From: Hyposmocoma kahamanoa
Lineage: Eukaryota > Arthropoda > Insecta > Lepidoptera > Cosmopterigidae
Length of the DNA stretch: 64,000 bases
Assembly: GCF_003589595.1 (NCBI RefSeq)
Contig: NW_020656077.1
Location: 7,485,110-7,549,109, forward strand
Reading direction: 5' to 3'
A program made the translations under genes and the position numbers. This document shows, one piece after another, positions 52,702 through 61,995 of this stretch (position 1 is its first letter; every line of letters starts with the position of its first letter). The notes under the pieces are model-generated. The model saw only the letters and a list, made by a program, of their open reading frames with translations, made no database searches and was not told where the DNA came from.

Positions 52702-53007
52702 GCAGTAAAGCTCCTTGTGGAAGCGTTCGGCCAGGGTGATAATACGTAAGGTGGCAACCTTACGTATTTCTGCCGCCAAGCAATAATGTGACCATTACTG
52801 TGTTCCGGTTTTGAAGGGTATTGGTGAAATTACAGGCACATGGGATTTGTCAACTTATGTCTCAGGTTGACGGGCGCAGTGGCAGTGCCCCTCAGGTCTT
52901 TGTTATTTATAACTCTGAGTGGCACTGCAACTGTTATGGACAGGCGTGTCGCTTGCCATCACGCGCACAATTTGTTCGTTGCGTCACTTGATATTATAAA
53001 AAAAACA
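52702..53007 (+). mobile_element. family F retroposon, full length
   Basis: The best copy for defining the family: the head AAGCTCCTTGTGGAAGCGTT, TTTCTGCCGCCAAGCAATAA, GGTGAAATTACAGGCACATG, TTATGTCTCAGGTTGACGGG, CTGTTATGGACAGGCGTGTC, and the tail CGTCACTTGATATTATAAAA. A local inverted duplication ACGTAAGGTGGCAACCTTACG lies near 52744. No A/B boxes of a polymerase III promoter are apparent, so it may be a truncated LINE 3' end rather than a SINE. Confidence 0.9.
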
Positions 53008-53095
53008 AAATAACTTAAAAATTACTGTTAGTAACATTTGGGAAGGTACATTTTAATAATTACGTTTTTATTGAATTGATAGGTATTCAATTATT

Positions 53096-53345
53096 TTTTG
53101 TGAAATTATTCGACTAGTTTGTTATAATTATTAATACAAAGATCGAACACTCAGAAAAAATTCCTTCGATCCGGTCGGATTCGAACCGACGTGTTCTTGC
53201 ATACCGTGCCAGACGCTATACCAACTAAGCCACGGAACGAACCAACGGACCTCACGAATTTTTCTATGTGCTTGCGTCGTGTCTTTGTACTTTGGGTTTT
53301 TCAACGACTTTTTAGTCGTAGCGCCATCTATGAGAAATCTTTAAC
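53096..53345 (-). mobile_element. SINE family S1, full length, tRNA-like head
   Basis: The minus strand starts AGATGGCGCTACGACTAAAA. The tRNA-like head has an A box (GTGGCTTAGTTGG) and a perfect B box (GGTTCGAATCC). The arm CGTTCCG can pair with CGGATCG (6 of 7), and GTCGG with CCGAC, so the acceptor and T-arm are nearly intact. The anticodon arm is not, so this is a SINE and not a tRNA gene. Tail GTGTTCGATCTTTGTATTAA. Confidence 0.9.
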
Positions 53346-53815
53346 AGATTTATCACCTAGTTAGTACCTTTGCAGCTACCAGTTCTGGCGAGAGATGTCG
53401 CTATTCACTGTATTAATTTAGTTTTTATTGAATTGATACATTGATGAATTGATACATGTTAATAGTTATTAATGAGATTCCTCTGTAGAAAGGCGCAAGA
53501 GGCAGCTACATATATGTCATATCGTTTTATGTACGATCCGCATGTTATGTTACGAGCCAAAGATATACGGTTACAATGTTACGACCCCATCTCCGATATT
53601 GACCACAAATTCTATATTATTGTTCGGTAAAGGTCGAGGTACAGCGAGCAATAAGTTTTATAAGCTATTACAGAATCGATATGTACGTATAAACGTATCG
53701 CACACTGGCTTCAACAATGTTACAAGTAAAAATCCGTAATATTTTTTGAATATATTTGTGGGGTTTGGATATACATGCAGAAACTTCCTTGGTTTTCGAA
53801 CTTATTTAGAAAAAT
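53346..53815. other. unassigned DNA with one open frame
   Basis: A 65-codon frame at 53542-53739 (+) has ordinary amino-acid composition but no family likeness. GAAAGGCGCAAGAGGCAGC near 53490 looks like a repeat fragment. Confidence 0.35.
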
Positions 53816-53935
53816 CCAGTACCACTCAGAGCTTTAAATCGCAAACATCTTAAGGTACTGCCGCTGTGCCCGTCACCCTGAGTCATATGTTGTCAAGTCC
53901 CATGTGTGTAAGGTGGCAGTACTTAGAAGCAGGTA
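53816..53935 (-). mobile_element. family F retroposon fragment
   Basis: The minus-strand blocks GTGCCACTCAGAGCTTTAAAT-like, GTCACCCTGAGTCATATGTT and GTAAGGTGGCAGTAC are present, with the middle deleted. Confidence 0.75.
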
Positions 53936-54005
53936 GAGCAGGAGTTCTACTGCTGCCAGAAGTGGTCGGTAGTGTATTCATTTGAACTGCCGTCACCATT
54001 TTTTT

Positions 54006-54148
54006 ATGACATCAAATGACGATGCGAACAATTCGTGCGCCTAGTTGTAAGCGACACGCCTATCCGTAACAGTTTTGTGCCACTCAAAATTTTAAATTGA
54101 AAAAATCTGAGGGGTACTGCTACCGCGCGTCATAAAACCTGAGACATA
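54006..54148 (-). mobile_element. family F retroposon, 3' half
   Basis: The minus strand runs from CATCAAATGACGATGCGAAC (tail) to CCTGAGACATA. Same orientation as the previous fragment. Confidence 0.75.
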
Positions 54149-54159
54149 AAAATTACTAG

Positions 54160-54378
54160 TATCGGTAGAACTACTGGTGACAGAGTTTGTCCAGAGAAGT
54201 ACTGTCTTACCTTTTTTCTGCCGCCAAGCAGTATTACGAGCATTACTGCGTTTCATTTTTGAAGTGTAAGGGCGCTGGTGAGATTATAGGCACATGGGGC
54301 TTGTTAATTTATGTCTCAAGGTGACGGGAGTAGTGGGCCTCATATCTTTGTGATTTAAGTTTTTGAATAACACTGTAA
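54160..54378 (+). mobile_element. family F retroposon, 5' two thirds
   Basis: GTTTGTCCAGAGAAGTACTG, TTCTGCCGCCAAGCAGTATT and GCGCTGGTGAGATTATAGGC are present. It faces away from the adjacent copy, giving a head-to-head pair. Confidence 0.8.
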
Positions 54379-54514
54379 GCGCTCAGTTAACACGAGAAGA
54401 AAGCTTTCGCGCGGCCGCCGAGCGGCGACGGCCCAGTTACCACGCCTTCATGTACATTAATGGCGAATCTGAATTCAATTTATTATGCAACAACATTTAA
54501 TTCCTTTCAATAAA

Positions 54515-54633
54515 ATTACCACGCTGGCCCGCATTGGGCCAGCGTGGTGGACTATATGTGACTAACCTAAACCCTCATCTGAAAGGAGACCCGTGCCCAG
54601 CAGTGGGACATATAAATTGGTTGATGATGATAC
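54515..54633 (+). mobile_element. S4 / RTE-like 3' tail with hairpin
   Basis: Begins with the hairpin CCACGCTGGCCC-GCATT-GGGCCAGCGTGG, then GAGACCCGTGCCCAGCAGTG and GGTTGATGATGATA. Same tail as 19889-20103. Confidence 0.75.
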
Positions 54634-55034
54634 ATATATTTGCCGTCTTAATTTACATAGTTCAATTTGAAATTAAATTGAAATCTTGACCGTCGTCGGT
54701 GCATAAGTTAAGGTTGGAGCCGCCTCGTCACACGCCCATACAACAACAGACGTGGATTTTAAGGCGAGTCATCGGAGAAGCGGAAAGTACTGTTTTGACA
54801 AATTACACTGTTTGATAATATCCTTGGGTGTACCGTATATTCTTTGTAAGATATTTATTATTGAATAATAGTCTTATAAAAAATATACGATATACACAAG
54901 GATATTGCTAAAGAATGTGCTAATTTCTTACACGATAAGACGTACTTTACTCGATCATATAAAATCCTAAAACCAGGCTAGAATAAAAGTATAAAACGCA
55001 TTATTTAAGAACAACATATCTTTTTATTATTTAG
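54634..55034. other. unassigned DNA
   Basis: Nothing recognised; TATCCTTGTGTATATCGTATATTTTTTATAAGAC-type words occur inverted at about 54818 and 54880, hinting at a small decayed foldback. Confidence 0.4.
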
Positions 55035-55272
55035 TAGTAGAGCTCCTTGTGAAAGAGTTCGTCCAGGTTAGCACTGCCACCTCACCTATTTCTGCTGCCA
55101 GTAATGTGGTTTTGAAGGGTTAGGGTACTGGTGAAATTACAGGCACAGTGGTAGTGCCCCTCAGATATTTGCAATTTAAAGCACTGAGTGGCACTGTACC
55201 TATTATGGACAGACGTGTAGCTTCCATCAGGTGCACGACTTGTTCGCGTCACTCGATGTTATTAAAAAAAAT
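55035..55272 (+). mobile_element. family F retroposon, complete ends
   Basis: The head GTAGAGCTCCTTGTGAAAGA, GGTACTGGTGAAATTACAGG and the tail CTTGTTCGCGTCACTCGATG plus an A-run. A deletion joins ACAGGCAC directly to AGTGGTAGTGCCCCTC. Confidence 0.85.
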
Positions 55273-55418
55273 CGAACTTCGCACACATTTTTTATATGGA
55301 CATATTTCTCTTTAAGTACCTACTATAGAGAACCTGCTAAAGTTTGGTTTTCAACGGAAGCCCTATATTTATTAAATTCACTTTTACCCCAAACATTTGA
55401 AAATTGCGGTTTAATGAA

Positions 55419-55605
55419 ACGCCGTCAGTCGCTATCAGGCGCTTGTCGACGATGGATCTGTATAAAATTTTCTCCGTCTGTTCTAATTTTATTCACTTTA
55501 ATTGTCAGTGCGCGGGTTGCGGGACTCAACGCCTCGCCTTAATACAGTTACAGCCTCCCCACCCCCACACCTCACCTCCTAAAATGTAGCCTCACGTTGA
55601 AATAC
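55419..55605 (+). repeat. dispersed repeat R4, copy 1
   Basis: GTCAGTCGCTATCAGGCGCT, GGATCTGTATAAAATTTTCT, GTTCTAATTTTATTCA and CCCCCACACCTCACCTCCTA match the reverse complement of 63476-63705. Reading frames on it are repeat-derived. Confidence 0.75.
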
Positions 55606-56329
55606 CTCTCTTAAAGAGAGAAGAGAGTAATGTGTAAGGAAACAGAGAAACAGAAACATTCGCCTTAACATACTTTATGACTATAGATCGTAAAGATTGA
55701 AATTTATCACGTGCCATCGTATAAGACACATTAAATCTTATTTGGTATTATTTAATATCGCTCTCTTCATAAAAATGTTCTAGGTACATGCGGAAATCTA
55801 TGACAAACGCCGTATGCCATAAATCTAGAATTATCTACACGTCTAAAGTTTTCAATAACACCTAAGAGCTTTCTCGTGTAGGGAAATATGTCCTGACCAT
55901 GAATCTCAATATATTCGTATACATATCCCGTAATAATACTGCAACGCAGGTAACATAGATATCAGTGCATCCTGCAAAAAAGTAATATTACAAAACGTAT
56001 CAATATTAACAATTCAAGAGCAATCTGTCACACAAGGCACAAAGGGTCCTCGGGATTGCTTGTCAAGTGATATCATAAAAATAATTTAAGACAGGCACAA
56101 CAGTTTGATATGTGGGCACTAGATAGGAAAGTCCCGTTTGAGTAGACGCTCTAAACACAACAAATTTAAAAGGTAGGTGAATGGCGTAATATAAATAGTA
56201 TAATGTTTTTATGTACAATGATGTGTACTCCAGCAGGACAAAATTCTTTACACGATCTGGAAGTTTCTTTGACCTAGTCTTGTTTCTAACAACAGGGATA
56301 TTCTTATGGCTATTGATAACGAAAAGATA
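55606..56329. other. AT-rich unassigned DNA
   Basis: No feature recognised. Confidence 0.4.
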
Positions 56330-56425
56330 GTGAATTAATGAATGGAAATATCACAGATTATGCTAATATACAACAGGCATCCTTATTGTTAAGTAGCAAT
56401 TTCTTCCAGGCACCCTCCTAATGTA
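56330..56425 (-). mobile_element. LINE 3' end
   Basis: The minus strand reads GGGTGCCTGGAAGAAATTGC and AATAAGGATGCCTGTTGTAT, a diverged copy of the tail at 7394-7515. Confidence 0.6.
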
Positions 56426-56928
56426 CACATAATAAGAGTTGGTTTCCAATGATGACTACTAATAAATAATAAACGCACAGTAATAATATTCGCGTATATA
56501 AAAACAAAATAAATAATAATTATAAATAGTATTAGTATAGTGAATTACAAGAATTTGCACACGTATTTTTAAGCGTGGTCCAGTGTGGCAAGTTCATAAT
56601 CTGCGGGACCGTATACTAAACTAATAAAAAACATGTAACACCTGATCACCACAGTACAGTATCGACTTGAGTATTATTACAACTTAGTCTAATATTGTTA
56701 GAAACATCACTAACGCACGGCTGGCCAAGTGGGCTCAGCGCAGAATCTCAGACGGTTACGTTGGACCCCTGCCAAGACCAGCCGAACGATACGAAACTGA
56801 AGTAGCTAATTCCTTAAAGCTTATTGTGGCTATACGAAATCCCCATTGCGTTTTCTAATAATATTATTAACTAAACTAACGGATAAATAACGTATTTAAA
56901 TTGATTTTTTGCTCGACCAGTCTTTAAT
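56426..56928. other. unassigned DNA
   Basis: No feature recognised. Confidence 0.4.
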
Positions 56929-57303
56929 CCAGGACCCCGATTCAGTACTCCACGTTAAGCCGAATCGATCGATTGAATATTGTTCTCGAATCGAAGGGCG
57001 CTTTCCGAGCTATTCAGAACATTCGGGTTAAACGTGCGATTTGGCTTCGGATACGATATCGTTATAGCTTTTGTGGTGTTAGTCAGTGAAATAGATTATA
57101 AGGAAAATGAAAATCTTGAAAAAAATAGTCTTGCATTAAAATAAATTAATAAAATTGAACAAAATCAGACATCAATTAAAACAATAAGAGATTTCCATAT
57201 TACGTTCTCGCTTTGTAAACAATAAGACTTTATGTAACTTTCATTCGATAACTGTGCTCTGAATAACTTGAGTAGCACGGGTGTGACGTCATTTTAGTTC
57301 GGT
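56929..57303 (-). repeat. dispersed repeat R1, partial copy
   Basis: Reverse complement of about 8100-8545, including AGGGCGCTTTCCGAGCTATT and GTGTGACGTCATTTTAGTTC. It ends at CCAGGACCCCGATTCA. Confidence 0.75.
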
Positions 57304-57464
57304 TTCAAATACCACAGACCCCCTGGTCCTTTATCATGAGATTCTTCGGAAACAGCACGCAAAATCTTGACAGCCCGGTCAGGGAAGTCCGGGAAGTCAT
57401 CAGCAGGACTGGCCACTACACTAACAACGTCACTTTCTAAAATCTCAATCACAAGACTTCACGA
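57294..57464 (-). other. protein-like stretch, unrecognised
   Basis: On the minus strand an uninterrupted frame of about 55 codons, stop to stop, contains EILESDVVSVVASPADDFPD, FPDRAVKILRAVSEESHDKG and PGGLWYLKP. The residue mix is that of a folded protein and unlike the Lys/Asn/Ile frames around it. It has no ATG, ends where repeat R1 begins, and could be an exon, a scrap of an old gene or a transposon protein. I recognise no family. Confidence 0.25.
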
Positions 57465-57740
57465 GAGTTTTCAAGAGTGTCACGGCAATTTTCTGTTTAA
57501 TATTCTTGAGTAACAAAAGACGTAACAGAGATATTAATCCGCAATGCTGATATAAGTATATCAATATGTTAAGTATTGCATTTGACAAAAGATATTTCAA
57601 TATAACACGAGAACACTGTGATGAATATTTGTATATTTTTTCGAATTATGTTTTGCAACCAACAACTACAATAATAACGTGACAACCCTACGCTCCGAGC
57701 GATGACGTGTCATTGACGCACCGAACAGGTCGGAGTATAG

Positions 57741-57980
57741 GGGTCGTTTTCAGATAACCACCAAAAATGTGTCCCTTTCAATAACTTTTATGTTATTACA
57801 TGAATGCTAAGCACTATTTATTTAATATGATTGCATGCTTGCTTAGTCTGTGTTACACATAAAAAGACTACTTTACAACGTCATATGAATAAATAAAAAT
57901 TTAAAAAGTGGGCAATTTCTCATTCATGGAAGCCGATTCCACGTCGCACTAATTTTAAGAAAAGAAGAAAAAAAATTGAA
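57741..57980 (+). repeat. dispersed repeat R3, copy 2
   Basis: Direct-oriented match of 39411-39640. This copy has an extra TTATTACATG-like insertion near 57793. Confidence 0.8.
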
Positions 57981-58555
57981 CACTCGAGGAAATCGCAATA
58001 TTTCCCGTCGAGGATAAACTCTGATAACTTACACGTCGAATACATACCGTAACTTTCCAATTTATTATAAACAAACATTTTTTCTTGGGAATACAAAATT
58101 TGTGTTTCAATTTTTCTTATCATTAGTGTCAATTCAACTAAAAGCCTCCTAATAACAAAAGTTCATACCGCATCACCTTCACCCTTCGCACACGTGAGAA
58201 GGGGCTCCTTTCGGATTGGAGTGTACACAGTGAAGTAACCTGTGCATCTCCGTTTTAGCAAAAACTCGACTTAAATACCAATTTCAGCGCTAGTGACTAA
58301 ATCGTTCTCATTCATGTAAAGCAATCTATCTAAATAAGTATTAAGCAATAGTTTTATAAACTTCATTGTGCATTAATTACACAATGGGAACGTTAAAATC
58401 CATGCACTTTCATAACGGTCCAGCATATTTTACACACTTGACAATTAAAAATGTATCCAAATATCATTATTGTCGCTCTCATTCACTCAATGTCTGCTTT
58501 TAAGTCAAATAGTTACTTTAAGCCAAACATTTACTTGAAATATAACAATAAAAGT
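57981..58555. other. unassigned DNA
   Basis: No feature recognised. Confidence 0.4.
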
Positions 58556-58806
58556 CAGGCCACACAGACGCGGTATAGCGGGAAAAGCGTTTTTTTTTGT
58601 ATAGGATCATGTTTTGGGGGCGGACCTGCGGGAAGCGAATGCGTGCCGGGGCATGCCACACAGCAGTCCCGAGTGTAGTTCGTGACGGGACTGCGGCACG
58701 AAGGCGGCCGGTGTGACACCAAAAGCGTCACGCCACAATTCATTTTCAACACAAATAAAGAAAGGTCCATGTCACTATTAGATAGTGATGAAGAAAAACT
58801 ACTTTA
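58556..58806 (+). mobile_element. PIF/Harbinger terminus with transposase start
   Basis: Starts GGCCACACAGACGCGGTATA and runs through GGTGTGACACCAAAAGCGTC as at 40745-41050. It then opens a frame at 58771: MSLLDSDEEKLL, a stop. The acidic DSDEE(K/E)LLL start is the same as in the other copy and usual for Harbinger transposases, but the frame ends after 12 codons. Placed left of the tandem array and the other Harbinger pieces. Confidence 0.6.
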
Positions 58807-59289
58807 AGCGGAAACTTTTGTAAGAGATTGCCATGGTAGTCTAGGTACAGTTTTTTACAGTATGGGGTGTCAAAGTTACCTTGAAAAAATCTGCCAAAAA
58901 TTTCAAGAAAAAAATTGAATGCATAATTTTTTAGTGCTGAAACTTTAGTAATTCGGGCTTTCTTTGGCATTGTGTTCATTATCTGGGCTGTTTCGGGTTA
59001 CCGTTACAAAAACTAGAACAGCAAAATTAGCATATTTGTAATTGTAGTACTTAAAAAAGGGGTACAGGGCGTACATTTTCAACATTTTTCATTAAAATGC
59101 TTATATTACAAAAACAAAATGACACCGATTGAAAATTTTTTTTTTTTTTTTTGGGTAGTTACAAGCTAGGCAACATTCTGTTCCCAGGTTATCGTTGAGT
59201 TTTGGGACACCTGTATACTCACTTTGAAGATTTTGAATCAAACTATTCATATGAACAGAAATTGTTTATTTAAAAACATTAAAGAAATT
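58807..59289. other. AT-rich DNA inside the Harbinger region
   Basis: No coding. A 17-base T-run lies at about 59137-59153. Confidence 0.4.
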
Positions 59290-60180
59290 CTATAATCTTA
59301 ACACAATTAACTTGAAACTATTTTTTCAATGAGACTCACTGGGCATTTTCATTATAACAAATAATAGGTATCTAAGATTTGTAGAATCAACAATAATAAT
59401 TGCATTTAACTACTGTACCTACTTACTTTATTATTAACAATCTATATACCTAATTAACTTGAAACTTCTTTTTCTATCAGTCCAAATGGGCATTTTTATT
59501 TTAATAAATAATAAGTACCTATCTAAAATTTGTATAACACCAACTATTTTGTTATCTACATAAGTGCATTATTATGAACAATCTTAACATAGTTAATTTG
59601 AAACTTCTTTTTCTATCTGTCTCACTGGGCATTTTTATTTTGACAAATTATTATTTGTCATCTGATTATGCAATTGAAATGTTAACTTGAAACTTCTTTT
59701 TGTAGCTGTCTCACTGGGCGTTTTTATTTTAACTAATAATATGTACCTATCTATCTAAGATTTATGTAACAACAATTGTATTTAACTTATGTACCAACTT
59801 ATATTTTTATGAGCAATTTTAACATAGTTAACTTGAAACTTCTATTTCTAACAGACTCGCTGGGCATTTTTATTTTAACAAATAATTAGTAGATAATTTT
59901 ATAGAAATAAATATAGTATAATAAATAAAGATATAAAAGGTCCCTATCGAAAGTTACATTATTGTGAACAATCAACAATCTTAACACAATTAATTGAAAC
60001 TTCTTTTACTATCAGTCTAATGCTAGCTTCCTATGGCCGATGATTTTTTATTTTAACAAATAACAGGCATCTAAGATTTGTAGAATCAACAACAATTCTA
60101 TTTAATTTTATGTACCTACTTCAATTATTATGAACAATGCATAATTGCAATTATACTTAACTTATGTACCTACTTATACA
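59290..60180. repeat. ~146-bp tandem repeat array, six units
   Basis: TTAACTTGAAACTTCTTTTT (with variants) recurs at about 59309, 59456, 59596, 59684, 59830 and 59990, each followed by CACTGGGCATTTTTATTTTA and TAATAGGTACCTATCTAAGA-type sequence. Spacing is 147, 140, 88, 146 and 160 bases, so one unit is shortened. AT-rich, non-coding, satellite-like. Confidence 0.85.
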
Positions 60181-60186
60181 CTCGGG

Positions 60187-60403
60187 AGCAATGAATCCGA
60201 GTCACTAACATAAAAATCAACATCTCAGAACTAATAATGCAAACTTATTCAAATAAAAAGTGTTTTGTAGACCATTCTATACTCTAATAAAAATTATAAA
60301 ACTCCTTGATTGCTATATAAAACACTTTTCATTTATTAAATTAGCATTCATCGTTTCTGATATATTGAGGTTTATGTTTGTGTCCCAGATTCATTGCTAG
60401 TAT
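60187..60403. mobile_element. 215-bp foldback MITE
   Basis: The left arm GAGCAATGAATCCGAGTCAC, TAACATAAAAATCAACATCT, AATAAAAAGTGTTTTGTAGA is mirrored by the right arm TATAAAACACTTTTCATTTA, GATATATTGAGGTTTATGTT, CAGATTCATTGCTAG. Almost the whole element can fold into one hairpin. Confidence 0.8.
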
Positions 60404-60508
60404 TACTATTCTTTGTAATAAGTCTTATTACATTTTTTATGTTATCACAGTATTAATTCAGTACCATACCTTTTGGAATTACCCTGTGTAGTTTAGTCTT
60501 CAACGATA

Positions 60509-60833
60509 TTACTGGTATCGTAATGGGAAAAACAAGTCTTCAGGAATTAGTTGCAATGAAACTGGGATACTTTCTTGATCATTATTACTTGTTGTGCTAA
60601 TTAAGGTAAATGAAGGAGATTGTACCGGTGCTACTGAAATTTGATTTTCTTCTAGGTCGTTCAGTTCAGCTTGTGTAAAAATGTGTGCAAGTTTCAATTT
60701 GATTTCGGCTTGAATTGTTGGACTAATAAACAGGTAATCTACGGCGTCATGTTTTTTCTTATTATTTAAATAATTTAAAACTTTATTCACGTCGTCTTGA
60801 GAGTCTAATTTCCTTTTCGTTGGAGGTATTGGC
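60509..60833 (-). pseudogene. BESS-motif partner protein, C-terminal fragment
   Basis: The minus-strand frame reads PIPPTKRKLDSQDDVNKVLN, KKKHDAVDYLFISPTIQAEI, KLKLAHIFTQAELNDLEENQ. DAVDYLFxS...(Q)AEIKLKLAxIxxxAEL is the BESS motif, which mediates protein contacts at the C-terminus of MADF-BESS DNA-binding proteins. Such a protein is the second gene of many insect Harbinger transposons. The N-terminal MADF domain should lie to the right, but there the transposase C-terminus is found instead (60873-61190), so the element is rearranged. Confidence 0.65.
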
Positions 60834-60872
60834 TATCTCTAGCTAGCCATCTCTGGTGAAGATGGTATTTCT

Positions 60873-61190
60873 AGCGGTGGAAGAGGTATCTCACAGTTTA
60901 TTGTTATTGATAGAGACGTTTTCCACAACGTATTCGGCCAGCTAACACAGAAATGGCAAGTCTGTAGACGTCTCATGCAATCTGATTTTGAAACGACAAT
61001 AGAAGTTATCAAATGGACGTGTTGCTTAGACAATTTCATTAAAGTAAGAACGGTAACAATGCAGCGACAGAGCGATTCTCAACCACTTGAGGCCAATGAA
61101 CTACTTCCAATTCCTTACACAAATCAAAGATCGTCTGATTATGCAATTGAAATCAGAGAAAAATTTGTCAATTATTTTAATAATAATTAA
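60873..61190 (+). pseudogene. Harbinger transposase C-terminus (DDE_Tnp_4-like)
   Basis: A continuous frame: DRDVFHNVFGQLTQKWQVCR, RLMQSDFETTIEVIKWTCCL, DNFIKVRTVTM...QRSSDYAIEIREKFVNYFNN, then a stop. VxENxFGxLxxRWxxxxRxx...xxxxxCCxLHNF is the last conserved block of PIF/Harbinger transposases, and IRxxFxxYF is their usual ending. The position of the third catalytic Glu (ENVFG) reads His here (HNVFG), so the domain would be inactive even if complete. All upstream transposase sequence is missing. Confidence 0.75.
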
Positions 61191-61499
61191 AAACATAAAA
61201 AATATACTCACGACCTTGATTTAGCTCCTTGGAATTGTTACCCAAATAATTTCTATGTTTTTATAATTTCTATCACTTGTATTAAATAAACTGGGGTATG
61301 ATTGCGCCAATGATATAAGTTTTTCCGTCGAGTTCGTCTTAAAACTTGATTAAAATCAATTAAAACACATTCCATAGTTGTAAAAAAATACAACATCCAA
61401 TTTTACGTTTACGTTGTATTTGTACGTTTAAGACCTTAAAACCAAAAGAAAAAAAGGTTTTACAAAAATCACTCAAAAAGTGCCATTGAAATTCGGAAA
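61191..61499. other. AT-rich DNA right of the Harbinger pieces
   Basis: No element terminus matching GGCCACACAGACGCGG was found here, so the right end of the Harbinger unit is not visible. Confidence 0.4.
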
Positions 61500-61995
61500 G
61501 TGAAATTCACCCAAAGGTGCTCTTCCATTGGGGAGGCGAGACGAGGATTGAAATTTGTATGGCAAAATTTCAATTCACTCCCAACGCATTTTCGGTGAAA
61601 ATGGTCTGGATTAACGAGGATGGGCGAGACGAAAGTTGAAATATTTGTTGACGTAATATTGAAACGATTGCTGCTTACATAGAGTATTATACACTTCAAT
61701 GGATTGATTTCTAGCGCTAGCTCGCAAGTTTTAATAAATATCAGTCGCGAGATTGTGGGTTGCGTGCGATTTGAGATTTAAAAAAAGACTTTATCTGATT
61801 CTTGTTTCGTTAACATATTTGGTCAATAATAATAATTTACTTGACATGTTACTCAGCAAAGTGTTTACCGCTAAACCAGCTAAACAGCACTGAATCTTCA
61901 CTATCCACAACCACCGCGCGAGCATTAATGACAATTTTTGGTGGCCGGCGTGATTTCTATTCTCGTGTCGCCCCGCCGATGGAAAACCACCTTTA
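61500..61995. repeat. inverted pair of a ~45-bp GAGGCGAGACGAG repeat
   Basis: AGGTGCTCTTCCATTGGGGA followed by GGCGAGACGAGGATTGAAAT (61514-61553) is mirrored by ATTTCTATTCTCGTGTCGCC and CCGCCGATGGAAAACCACCT (61952-61993). A third direct partial copy, GATGGGCGAGACGAAAGTTG, lies at 61619. Possibly a decayed MITE. Confidence 0.6.

Noticed and set aside
53160..53243. tRNA gene on the minus strand
   Set aside because: Acceptor and T-arm pair well, but there is no proper anticodon stem and the sequence continues as a dispersed SINE with sister copies at 50938 and 17971.
55231..55589. Frames of 103 and 61 codons that look protein-like (RRLSTMDLYKIFS)
   Set aside because: The same peptide style appears from R4 at 63562-63774, so it is a translated non-coding repeat; frames differ between copies.
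58555..58770. 71-codon minus-strand frame with GVTLLVSHRPPS
   Set aside because: Antisense of the Harbinger terminus; the shared peptide with 40826-41134 only reflects shared repeat DNA.
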